From contig NZ_LVWI01000092.1 in the NCBI RefSeq assembly GCF_001909055.1, positions 101,393 to 165,392 on the forward strand: 64,000 bases of DNA, in the 5' to 3' direction. Position 1 is the stretch's first letter, and the number at the start of each line of letters is the position of its first letter. The notes beneath the pieces were generated by a model, which saw only the letters and a program-made list of their open reading frames with translations, made no database searches and was not told the DNA's origin. Origin of the DNA: Paenibacillus helianthi. GTDB taxonomy: Bacteria > Bacillota > Bacilli > Paenibacillales > Paenibacillaceae. The translations under genes were made by a program, and so were the position numbers. Below are positions 39,401 through 47,164 of this stretch, in pieces.

Positions 39401-42400
39401 TCAGGAGGTTAAGTGAAGTACCGTCCAACACAATATGATGAGAATCGAACAGCAAATACTGTCCTTCATTTTCTGTGTCAACAAGGGCTACCCGCAGCAG
39501 AGGCGCCTGGGACAGATCGAACGGACGAATATAACCCTGTAAGACTTGTTCAATCGTCCTCCCATTCATAACCTCGCTATCAATATCGAACGCAACCTCA
39601 TTCAGAATGCGTTGATACACTTCTCCATCCTGGAGAAAGAATGAAGTACGAAATACTTCATGACGGTTAATAATTCGTTGAAAAGTATTGAACGCTCTGC
39701 TACGATTCAGAGTGCCCGTGATTGACAAGATTCCGGACATGTTATAACTAGTACTCTCTTCTTCTAGATGCCGCAGTATAAATATTTTCTTCTGCGCGGA
39801 AGAAGCACGATAATACGGCTGAAGCTCAGCTTTCGGTATTGGAGCTAGTGTCGTTTGGTGTTGTCCGCCTCGTTCTGCAATATAAGCCGCCATTTGACGA
39901 ATAGTCGGATATCGGGCAACATCTTGCAGGGCAATAACTACCGACAGTTGAATCTGTATTCGCGTGGCAAGTTCTGCAGCCTTCAGGGAATGTCCACCAA
40001 TGGAATAAAAATGATCATCTATATCAACCTTTTTCACATTAAGAATCCTGCACCAAATACTCGATAATTCAACCTCCAATTGATTATTGAAGTATCCAGT
40101 GCGACCGGTTTCCGTGACTACATACTCCAACTGCTGCAGGGCTAACTTATTCAGTTTGCCGCTTGCCGTATACGGTAGCGCATCCATCCTTTTATACAAT
40201 GATGGAACCATATATTCCGGCAATTGTGACGAGATATAATTTCTCAGGTCATCACGGTCGATCATGCAGTCATCAACATAGCACAAAGCCAGCATTTGAT
40301 CGTCTCTAACCCGCACGGCTACTACGGCAGCTTCTTTAATAGCCGCATGACTTCTTACTACAGCTTCTATCTCTTCAATTTCAACGCGGTTCCCGCGTAT
40401 TTTAACTTGAAAGTCTTTGCGCCCGAAGTACTGAAGGCTGCCGTCCTCCAGCCAGCGTGCTAAATCACCCGTACGATAAAGACGGCCGTATACAGTCTCT
40501 AGATAGGAGGCTGCCGTTCTGGCTTCATCTCCTATGTAGCCTGCCGTAACCCCCATCCCACCTAAATATATTTCTCCAGTACTGCCTTTCGGCAGCAGCT
40601 GCATGTCCTCGTCCAGTATATACACGCTTACGTTATAACTGGGCTTACCTATCGGTATAGGGCCATCATGTACCACTTGCTCCGGTACAAGGTATCCCGA
40701 AGCTGAAATACTATTCTCTGTAGGACCGTATAAGTTATACAGCGACGATTGCGGTAGTAGGGTATAATGATGCTTCGCCAAGCTAGCCGTCATCATTTCA
40801 CCTGTGCAAATCACTCTCTTGACAGAAGAGAGCGCCCCTTCCGGTGCATGCTCCGCATAATCCAGCAGCGCGCGATACATCGTCGGTACTACCAGAATGA
40901 AATTAATTTGATGAAGCTGAATCAGATCTATCAGCCTCTTCGGCGATTTATTATCGTTTTCTTGAAGCAGATGAAGTGTTCCGCCGGTTAGCAGCGTACA
41001 AAAAATTTCTACAACAGAAGCATCGAACGTTAAGGTTGCGATTTGTAATGTTCTTGTTTCGGTATTGATGCCAACAAATTCATTGTGCCACCACAACGAA
41101 TTGATCAATTGGGAGTGATTGACTATAACCCCTTTCGGCTTCCCCGTAGATCCGGAGGTGAACATTGCATATGCAGGAGATGTTGACGCAAGGGCAGTCT
41201 GTTCGATTGTTAATGCATATTGTCCCTCCCAGTTGCTACAATCCTGTACATTAAGCAACTCTAGTTCCAATTCGCAAGCTAATTCCATGTTCGAGTTATC
41301 TGTAATTAATAGCGCCGGTTGAATCCGATCGATAATTTGCTTTATTCTTACGGTCGGTATGAGCGGATCAAGCGGCACATAGAATGAACCACTTTTTAAA
41401 ATTCCTAGTAGCGTGACAATCATTTCTGTCGAGCGGCCGCATAATACTGCGACCGGCCGATGGTTACCTGTGACCTTCGATGAAATAGCCCGTGCTAATT
41501 GGTTCGTTATTTGCTGTAACTGGGAATACGACATCTGCTTATCGCTGTCTATCAGTGCCGTGGCATCTGGAAATTTATCCGCCACTTGATCAAACAACTC
41601 ATGAACGCATTGGTCAGCCGGAATACTGACAACGTCCATAGGGGCCGAAAGCAATCTCAACTGTTCCTCGACATCAAATATAGGGGTGTTGACGATCTGA
41701 CTATCCGGCTGAAAGATCATTCCTTTCAGTACATTGCTGTAATGCTTTGCAATCCGTTCCACTACTGCTTCCTGTAATAAAGAGGTATCGTAGTTGAAAT
41801 GGATTTCCAAACCATCATCATGTTTTATTTCCACTACCAACGCATAGTTAGCCGTCTCAAACGATTGTATTTCCTCAATTTCTATGCCAAGATTCAAACT
41901 TCGCAGCGACTTATTGATTGGATAATTCTGAAATAGAAACAAGCTGTATGTAAGCACGCTGTGTACATCGATTCCCGAATACCCCTTCAGCTCTGCAACT
42001 GATACGTTAAGATAAGGGGCTCTTTCATGCTGCTCCCTGCTCATTACAGCAAGTAAACTGTCAACCGTACTCGTTGCATCCCATTTTACTCGCTGAGGAC
42101 AGGTAGAAACGAATAGGCCCACCATCTCTTCTATACCGGCAAGTGGTATGCTTCTACCCGTATGCGCCACCTCGAACAGTACATCCTTCGTTCCACTATA
42201 TCTGCCTAATACCACGGCCCAGCCTACCTGCAACAATGTGCTCAGCGTCACCTCATAATCTCTGGACAATTGTTCCAGGCCTTCCGTCAACTCTGCATCG
42301 AGACAGATACGCAGCGAACGATGGCCTAGAGGGAATCCTTCCTGCCGATGAAACGGAAGCTCTGTCGGTGTGGTAAAGTCTTTAAGATAACTCTTCCAAT

Positions 42401-42995
42401 AGAACGCTGTTTGGGTGTTCGACTTCGTATCCTTTAGGTGGCGCAGATACTGCTTATATTTCATTTTCGGGCGCTGTGCAACTCGTTGTTCTTTTATCAG
42501 GCTGCCGTAATTAGTAAATATTTCGTTTAACAACACCCCGGAACTCCATCCATCCATGATAATATGATGGAACGACCACACGAGAACATACTGATCTCGC
42601 CCCATCCTGATCGTGCGAATTCGCATCGTGTCGCCAGACTCCAGCTGAAAATGTTCCTTTTGATCCTTCTTCAGTAGTTGGTTCAATCGTTCCCGCTGAT
42701 TGTCCTCCCGACATGCCGACCAATCATAATACGGAATACACATAGCTTTGTATTTCATAATAATCTGAACCGGAGATTGAATATTCTCCCAACGGAACAC
42801 GGCACGCAGCATTTCGTTAGTATCAACGACCATATCTACTGCCTTGTTAAAGCAGATGGGATCAAGTTCCCCACGAAGATAGAGAATATGCTGTCCATGG
42901 TATTTCGTCGAAGCAGGCTCTAGGCGATAATGATACAGCATGCTCTCTTGGGTCGGACTTAACGGGAGTATATCAGCTACATCCGCCTTTTTCAT
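36471..42995 (-). CDS. NRPS: C-A-T-C followed by two VOC-like domains and a degenerate C domain
   Basis: 2174 residues. Seen: C1 (H-H-I-I-M-D-G near 144); A (T-S-G-S-T-G near 613); T (I-G-G-H-S-L near 1000); C2 (H-H-I-V-L-D-G near 1188); then, unusually, a vicinal-oxygen-chelate domain at about 1495-1630, close to methylmalonyl-CoA epimerase (starts L-H-H-I-G-V-A-V, then F-E-L-V-A-P, Y-H-L-C-F-A-V and L-V-E-L-V-E, so His/His/Glu metal ligands look present); a second, weaker VOC-like repeat at about 1645-1760; and a full-length C-fold at about 1770-2174 whose active site reads H-A-S-V-C-D-G, the second His replaced by Ala. A-domain residues as aligned: D-A-V-L-I-T-L-I-S, not assignable by me. 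GGGAGTG precedes the ATG. It follows the radical SAM gene by 26 bases. What the VOC-C tail does is unknown; carrier-bound epimerisation or oxidation, or docking to the next A-T-C protein, are possibilities. Confidence 0.85.
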   Translation of the reverse strand: MKKADVADILPLSPTQESMLYHYRLEPASTKYHGQHILYLRGELDPICFNKAVDMVVDTNEMLRAVFRWENIQSPVQIIMKYKAMCIPYYDWSACREDNQRERLNQLLKKDQKEHFQLESGDTMRIRTIRMGRDQYVLVWSFHHIIMDGWSSGVLLNEIFTNYGSLIKEQRVAQRPKMKYKQYLRHLKDTKSNTQTAFYWKSYLKDFTTPTELPFHRQEGFPLGHRSLRICLDAELTEGLEQLSRDYEVTLSTLLQVGWAVVLGRYSGTKDVLFEVAHTGRSIPLAGIEEMVGLFVSTCPQRVKWDATSTVDSLLAVMSREQHERAPYLNVSVAELKGYSGIDVHSVLTYSLFLFQNYPINKSLRSLNLGIEIEEIQSFETANYALVVEIKHDDGLEIHFNYDTSLLQEAVVERIAKHYSNVLKGMIFQPDSQIVNTPIFDVEEQLRLLSAPMDVVSIPADQCVHELFDQVADKFPDATALIDSDKQMSYSQLQQITNQLARAISSKVTGNHRPVAVLCGRSTEMIVTLLGILKSGSFYVPLDPLIPTVRIKQIIDRIQPALLITDNSNMELACELELELLNVQDCSNWEGQYALTIEQTALASTSPAYAMFTSGSTGKPKGVIVNHSQLINSLWWHNEFVGINTETRTLQIATLTFDASVVEIFCTLLTGGTLHLLQENDNKSPKRLIDLIQLHQINFILVVPTMYRALLDYAEHAPEGALSSVKRVICTGEMMTASLAKHHYTLLPQSSLYNLYGPTENSISASGYLVPEQVVHDGPIPIGKPSYNVSVYILDEDMQLLPKGSTGEIYLGGMGVTAGYIGDEARTAASYLETVYGRLYRTGDLARWLEDGSLQYFGRKDFQVKIRGNRVEIEEIEAVVRSHAAIKEAAVVAVRVRDDQMLALCYVDDCMIDRDDLRNYISSQLPEYMVPSLYKRMDALPYTASGKLNKLALQQLEYVVTETGRTGYFNNQLEVELSSIWCRILNVKKVDIDDHFYSIGGHSLKAAELATRIQIQLSVVIALQDVARYPTIRQMAAYIAERGGQHQTTLAPIPKAELQPYYRASSAQKKIFILRHLEEESTSYNMSGILSITGTLNRSRAFNTFQRIINRHEVFRTSFFLQDGEVYQRILNEVAFDIDSEVMNGRTIEQVLQGYIRPFDLSQAPLLRVALVDTENEGQYLLFDSHHIVLDGTSLNLLMNEFIQLYHGSMLPAANLQYKDYTCWFWAKADGEGWNNQRSFWINQFKDKLSVMHFPSDYTRPLVKKFEGSHHLFTIESDLFNRLNHFVSESGSTVNIVLLSAYYVLLHKYTTQEDLVVGSLVSGRDHPDLNNIVGVFVNFLPIRCYPKRSVKYVDFLKEVQETVWQAYDNQTFPLEEIVSHFGKAIQPGRNPLFDTMLIYHNQREQELESMSEELQLKQISYESSTSKLDFKIDVTPTPSSYQCVLEYDTQLFRQDTMKVFSDNFLLVLDALLTDPGQRLADILIMKGASGQAEHQEPHVRLHHIGVAVADIEASHRQYGELGIGMGPVLHDPLQNVLLSIGRIEPGILFELVAPVDSASPVFRILKERGSIPYHLCFAVSDIDRLLHKLNTHGAQYEAVSEKKAAVLFDNAMVIFIYMKGLGLVELVETGSTISAEMNDTAGPVPTVRLLTESIESSVHCLHQFGYKLADQYVCMQTHHFVAVLHQDGGSIIELTAPRSGELKQMLAQYGSGITEIVHPVSDIVTCIDRFATVGIAYDFADVQGIYVRPAIANYLLLADGTDEHQRQQVINIEQDSLYSTERSFIQTRWVMQEQMEGTAANVVFGVDCIEELDGVLLEKSIYHLLRFNPLLWPSDRIEEYHLKLVDVQKMNEEERNEYLTKLMKAEISSTLNVAEGKMVRFMLVRIGIGRQRIIGCLHASVCDGHSINFIIEQMKATYTSLLNDRAPEVANNHTYASFAYKQQRMVKYGLLERERKKWIERTKAFEYPFGVGGKAGASVMYSLSGDRFAMFMQFVEHTKRSVEKVLLTSYVLLLQQMTQGSVVSAGVAVNGRPEEGYQETIGNFVNYVPFILDTRGAASFVQLLDRTSQALEEAAALTAYPATCLETDSILSWPTLFVAQAFLPDRQSTVWSGTLTDYCEPMMTGCPLTISCFVYGGSMQFIFGYDQIRVEKDMVESLARRFMVIVNKLAEVPK

Positions 42996-43021
42996 AGATT
43001 CACTCCCAATCGGTTATAATA

Positions 43022-44275
43022 CTAAAGCGACAGAAGATACTCATTTGTTCCATCATCTACCGCTTCTCCCGACTCATTTACGTAAGGGAGCCCATTATAC
43101 TTAAGCACATGGTCAAGGCAATACATTTCGCCTTGTTTGTAATCGAGCAGCAGAATTTCTTCCGGCAAGGTCGGAACAAGCTGTTTCAGACGTTCAGGCA
43201 AGTACTGCGGAGCAACCGCTTGATGCCACTTCAACACGATCTTCTCCGGTTGCTTTATACTTGGATAGAATCCGCAAATCTCGAATTTGCCGAAATCGTG
43301 GGACGTCAGCAGGACACCTTTCTTTTCTAATCCACCAAGATTCCGTTTAGACTCTGCCACGTTTTGGAATGCTTCATCCAAGGTCAATGCATACTGCTCT
43401 ACGCCGCGAACCGGCATAAATACCGTCATATAATAGGAAATGATTTGATTGTCCAGAAACTTGCGCTGCAAATCAATCAGAGTTTTGACCGATTCATTCA
43501 CTCCACGAATGATTGCAGGCTGTCCTCTAACCTGCACACCGACTTCTTGCAGTGCCCGCGTTGCTTTGATTGCCAGTGGGCCGAACTCACCCGGATGATT
43601 GAATTGTGATATGACACTAACTTGCTTACCTTCCACACGACTGATTTGTCTGAAAAACTCCAATAACTCCTCATCAAGGAATCTCTCTGGGTAATAAGCT
43701 AACCCCTTCGTCGCAAACCGAACTAAACGGACATTCGGTGCCGCAAGCAACGAACCAATGAGTTCAGTTAACTCGGCTGTCTTGCGGAAAGAAGCAGGGT
43801 CGCCACCAGTCAGAAGGATATTATCGACATATGGGTTTTTCTCCAAATATTCAAGTGCTGCATTCAGTTTATCGTTTATTTTTTTATGCTCTTGCTCTTC
43901 ATGCCGAATTTCGTTTACTTTGTAGCAGAACTGGCAATTGGCGATACAATAATCATCAATATGCAGAAGCAGCGTCTTTTTATATTTATGCTGAAGAAAC
44001 GAAGTATCATCCTGACGATATGACCGATTACCATACGGATCAAATCTACCCTTAAAAGGCTTACTGCCCGGTGGAGGAAGCACAATATTGATCATTTGAG
44101 TGCGGTAAGGCTCAGTCTGTTCAGCAATTAGTTGGGCATAATAAAGTGTAACTTTAAATGGCATATAAGATTGTTCCAACAGTGTGCGTCTCTCTTCTTT
44201 TTCAGCTTCGCTCATCCCAACAATGACCGAAAACTCCTCGAAGCCTTTTTTGCCAACGAGCAATTCAAATTTCAC
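43022..44275 (-). CDS. Divergent KamA-family radical SAM enzyme (candidate amino acid 2,3-aminomutase)
   Basis: 417 residues. The family (lysine and glutamate 2,3-aminomutases) uses SAM, a 4Fe-4S cluster and PLP to move an alpha-amino group to the beta carbon. Seen: the cluster motif C110-I-A-N-C114-Q-F-C117, a following L-L-T-G-G-D-P and F-N-H-P stretch, and I-I-R-G-V-N as in KamA. Odd: the C-terminal part lacks the D-x-P-G-G-G-G-K segment and the Q-C-D substrate Asp of lysine aminomutase, and the motif is followed by Y-K-V-N-E rather than T-R-R. The substrate is therefore probably not free lysine. The gene uses GTG and lies 34 bases after a free-standing carrier protein, which suggests action on a carrier-bound amino acid (inference). 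Confidence 0.75.
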   Translation of the reverse strand: MKFELLVGKKGFEEFSVIVGMSEAEKEERRTLLEQSYMPFKVTLYYAQLIAEQTEPYRTQMINIVLPPPGSKPFKGRFDPYGNRSYRQDDTSFLQHKYKKTLLLHIDDYCIANCQFCYKVNEIRHEEQEHKKINDKLNAALEYLEKNPYVDNILLTGGDPASFRKTAELTELIGSLLAAPNVRLVRFATKGLAYYPERFLDEELLEFFRQISRVEGKQVSVISQFNHPGEFGPLAIKATRALQEVGVQVRGQPAIIRGVNESVKTLIDLQRKFLDNQIISYYMTVFMPVRGVEQYALTLDEAFQNVAESKRNLGGLEKKGVLLTSHDFGKFEICGFYPSIKQPEKIVLKWHQAVAPQYLPERLKQLVPTLPEEILLLDYKQGEMYCLDHVLKYNGLPYVNESGEAVDDGTNEYLLSL

Positions 44276-44309
44276 AACCTATCATCCTCTCGGAATTATT
44301 TGTATTGAA

Positions 44310-44576
44310 CTAATTGAGTGATGCATGACTGGCTTTCAGTAGAATAAAGCTAGCGATCGACTCCAATGTTGGATAATCGTTGAAATCGAATGTATCTTCA
44401 TTAAATTCAATGTCGTAATGCTCTTCTACCGCGACGATGAGTTTCAAATATTGAATAGATGTAACACCCAACTCGAACAAATTTTGCTCCCATATACTGT
44501 CGTTCAGTTCTTTGCCCTGGGAAATTTCACGCGCGATTTGTAGTACCGTATGCTTAACAGCTGTTGTATCCATCAT
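44310..44576 (-). CDS. Free-standing acyl/peptidyl carrier protein
   Basis: An 88-residue acidic helical protein with the phosphopantetheine site L-F-E-L-G-V-T-S40-I-Q and a downstream hydrophobic helix II, as in small carrier proteins. ATG-ATG start with AGGAAGG seven bases upstream. It sits 17 bases after the glycine NRPS and 34 before the radical SAM gene. In other pathways such solo carriers hold an amino acid during side-chain chemistry or act as aminoacyl shuttles. Its G-V-T-S-I-Q-Y-L-K-L motif resembles G-I-N-S-I-Y-F-I-K-L in the LoaP-fused domain. Confidence 0.85.
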   Translation of the reverse strand: MMDTTAVKHTVLQIAREISQGKELNDSIWEQNLFELGVTSIQYLKLIVAVEEHYDIEFNEDTFDFNDYPTLESIASFILLKASHASLN

Positions 44577-44593
44577 AATGCAACCTTCCTCTC

Positions 44594-47131
44594 TTATTGT
44601 TCGGCAACCTGGTCAATCCAGGCCGCCAGCTCTCGAATCGTGCTTAATGTTTTTATTTTTATGGAGACCATGTCATCAACCGGCATTGTAAACTTGTTTT
44701 CTACAGCTATCTCTAGCTGCACCGCGTGTAAAGAGTACCCGCCTAATTCGAAAAAGTTATCCAGAACAGATACCGAATTAGTCTGAAGGATTTCCTCCCA
44801 AGTCTCAATCAGAAACATTTCTGTCTCCGTCAATGCTTGCTCCGGTACCGCTGCTTCCTCCTTCTTGCAAGCATGTAGAGACTGTAGCGCTTTTCGGTCC
44901 GTCTTGCCATTGGGCGTCAATGGAATATGATCGACAGTAATCCATGTCCGGGGTACCATCGCGAACGGCATTTCGTTCACCAGATCATGTATAATGCTCT
45001 CCATCTCACTCGAATCAGACGGCAAAATATAAGCGGTGATTGATAGCTGATCGTTTCCATCGCTATTTACCGTAACGGCAGCGTTCTCAACATTTGGATG
45101 GCGTCTAAGGCTCATCTCTACTTCACTGAGCTCAATCCGGACACCTCGAATTTTCACCATATCGTCCGCTCTTCCGATATAGCGGAGTATACCGTCCGGC
45201 ATGAGGCTAACCATGTCCCCGGTATGATATAGCAGTTGACCGTCATCGAACGGATTAGGAATAAACTTGCTGCTGGTCAACTCTGGCAAACGCCAATAAC
45301 CCCGAGCCACTCCCAGACCCGAGATATACAATTCACCCGAGGCTCCAAGAGGCTGGAGTTGATAATGTCGGTTTAATACATATATTTTCGTATTATGGAT
45401 CGGCCGTCCCAATTGCACGGTATCGGTAGCAGTAATTGGGTGAATTAATGACCATACCGACGTCTCAGTCGGACCGTACATATTATATATCGATGCATTC
45501 GTCCTGCTTCTCAATTTCGCTGCGAGCTTCGCCGGGAACACTTCGCCGCCAACCATTATCGACGTGAGCTTACTCCAATAATCAGGGCTCTCCTCGAAAG
45601 ACAATAAGAATGTTAGCAGAGATGGTGTCAATTGAAGCATCTCTACATTATGAGTCGTTATCAAGGCGCCAATTTCTTTCGAATTTTTGCTCTGCCGATC
45701 GTTAGCCATTACGATTCGCATGCCGCATCCTAACGGGATGAGGCTTTCCAGGATAAAAATATCAAAGGAGTATGACGTTAATGAAATCATACTCTTGTTC
45801 TCGCAATACTCAATTTGGTCGCAAATGCCTTCGAACAAATTTGCAAGCGATCCGTGTTCAATCATGACACCCTTCGGCGTGCCTGTAGAGCCAGACGTGT
45901 AGATTAGATAAGCCAAATCTCCATAGCGGCAGGCTATCTGCAGATTATCTGAATCCCCCGTATATCCTGCTTCCTCATCCATTAAGATTAATTCAACAGG
46001 CTGTTCCTCTAAATTATGCCTAATCGCCGACTGTGTCAGAACGATGTTGCAGCTGCTATCTTTAAGCATATAAGATACCCGGCTGATTGGATAAGATGGG
46101 TCGATGGGGACGTAAGCCGCTCCTGCCTTCATAACAGCTAGCATCCCGACGATCATTTCCATGGAACGCTGCATATATAGACCAATAATTGTATCCCGTC
46201 CAATGTTCTTTGTCCGCAGCTTTCGTGCCATTTGATTCGCCTTCGCATTAAGCTCCCCGAAGGTTACCCGGCTTTGCTCGAACAATATGGCAATTCTGTC
46301 CGGATCCTGCGCGACTTGCCTTTCGAAACGTTCAACAAGTGTAAGTTGCTCGATAGCTATCTTGTCAGTCTTGTTCATGTTGGCCAGCAACTGTTTCTCA
46401 CGTGCCGTCACAATATTTGCTTCCGCTAGCGGTTTATCCGGCTGCAGCAGCAGGCTCGGCAATACTTGCTTCACACGTTCATGCCAAAGCTCGATCATCT
46501 CCAGCGTATACAAGGTTTCATCATATCTGCTCTCAATTGTTATCTGGTCTTCATGCAGTTTGAACGAAAAGATCAAATCCACAGTAGCCAATTCATCTAA
46601 AGGTGTATCAGCCCATACATTATAAGTAATGACAAACGGCATACTTGGACGTTGCTTCTGTAAATTCAACATCGCTTGGAAGCCAGTAAATGGGTACGAA
46701 CTGTACTTATGTGCTTCTTGATACTGCTCTCGCACCTCATATAAGTACTGCCTGAATGTCTGCTCTGGGCCCGTTATAACTGTACGTAACGGAAGCAGTG
46801 CCGTTAAGCCAGCTTCGCCATGCTCTGACGGAATCATAATCATCGCATCTTCTATGTTATTATAGCGAGAAAGCAAATAACTGGAAGCAGCCAGAAAAAT
46901 AGCGAATATCCCCTGCTCCGATCGATTCCCAATCTTGAGGAGTAGCTGCGAGACTTCATTCGATAATTCACTCCGGTATAAGGCGTAGCATGATTCTTGC
47001 TTCTCATAGCCCACCTTGTCCGGCGGTAAGCCGGTCAGTTGATCGTGATCTCTCAATCTTTCCGTCCAATATTTCTTCTCTGCAGAAAAACCCAGTTCGA
47101 GCACTTTAGCCTCATAATCCAGTGTCTCCAT
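44594..47131 (-). CDS. NRPS: half-C-A(Gly)-T
   Basis: 845 residues. Seen: residues 1 to about 215 are the C-terminal lobe of a condensation domain (starting at the K-K-Y-W-T-E region) with no HHxxxDG; A domain with T-S-G-S-T-G near 412; T with L-G-G-Y-S-L near 798. Specificity residues as aligned: D-I-L-Q-M-G-M-V-W, near the glycine code D-I-L-Q-L-G-M-I/V-W. The catalytic C domain needed to load glycine onto the growing chain is the one that ends the preceding PKS protein. AGGGAGG lies six bases before the ATG. Confidence 0.88.
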   Translation of the reverse strand: METLDYEAKVLELGFSAEKKYWTERLRDHDQLTGLPPDKVGYEKQESCYALYRSELSNEVSQLLLKIGNRSEQGIFAIFLAASSYLLSRYNNIEDAMIMIPSEHGEAGLTALLPLRTVITGPEQTFRQYLYEVREQYQEAHKYSSYPFTGFQAMLNLQKQRPSMPFVITYNVWADTPLDELATVDLIFSFKLHEDQITIESRYDETLYTLEMIELWHERVKQVLPSLLLQPDKPLAEANIVTAREKQLLANMNKTDKIAIEQLTLVERFERQVAQDPDRIAILFEQSRVTFGELNAKANQMARKLRTKNIGRDTIIGLYMQRSMEMIVGMLAVMKAGAAYVPIDPSYPISRVSYMLKDSSCNIVLTQSAIRHNLEEQPVELILMDEEAGYTGDSDNLQIACRYGDLAYLIYTSGSTGTPKGVMIEHGSLANLFEGICDQIEYCENKSMISLTSYSFDIFILESLIPLGCGMRIVMANDRQSKNSKEIGALITTHNVEMLQLTPSLLTFLLSFEESPDYWSKLTSIMVGGEVFPAKLAAKLRSRTNASIYNMYGPTETSVWSLIHPITATDTVQLGRPIHNTKIYVLNRHYQLQPLGASGELYISGLGVARGYWRLPELTSSKFIPNPFDDGQLLYHTGDMVSLMPDGILRYIGRADDMVKIRGVRIELSEVEMSLRRHPNVENAAVTVNSDGNDQLSITAYILPSDSSEMESIIHDLVNEMPFAMVPRTWITVDHIPLTPNGKTDRKALQSLHACKKEEAAVPEQALTETEMFLIETWEEILQTNSVSVLDNFFELGGYSLHAVQLEIAVENKFTMPVDDMVSIKIKTLSTIRELAAWIDQVAEQ

Positions 47132-47164
47132 AGGATACCTCCCTAGAGTAGCAATGGCTGCCCT

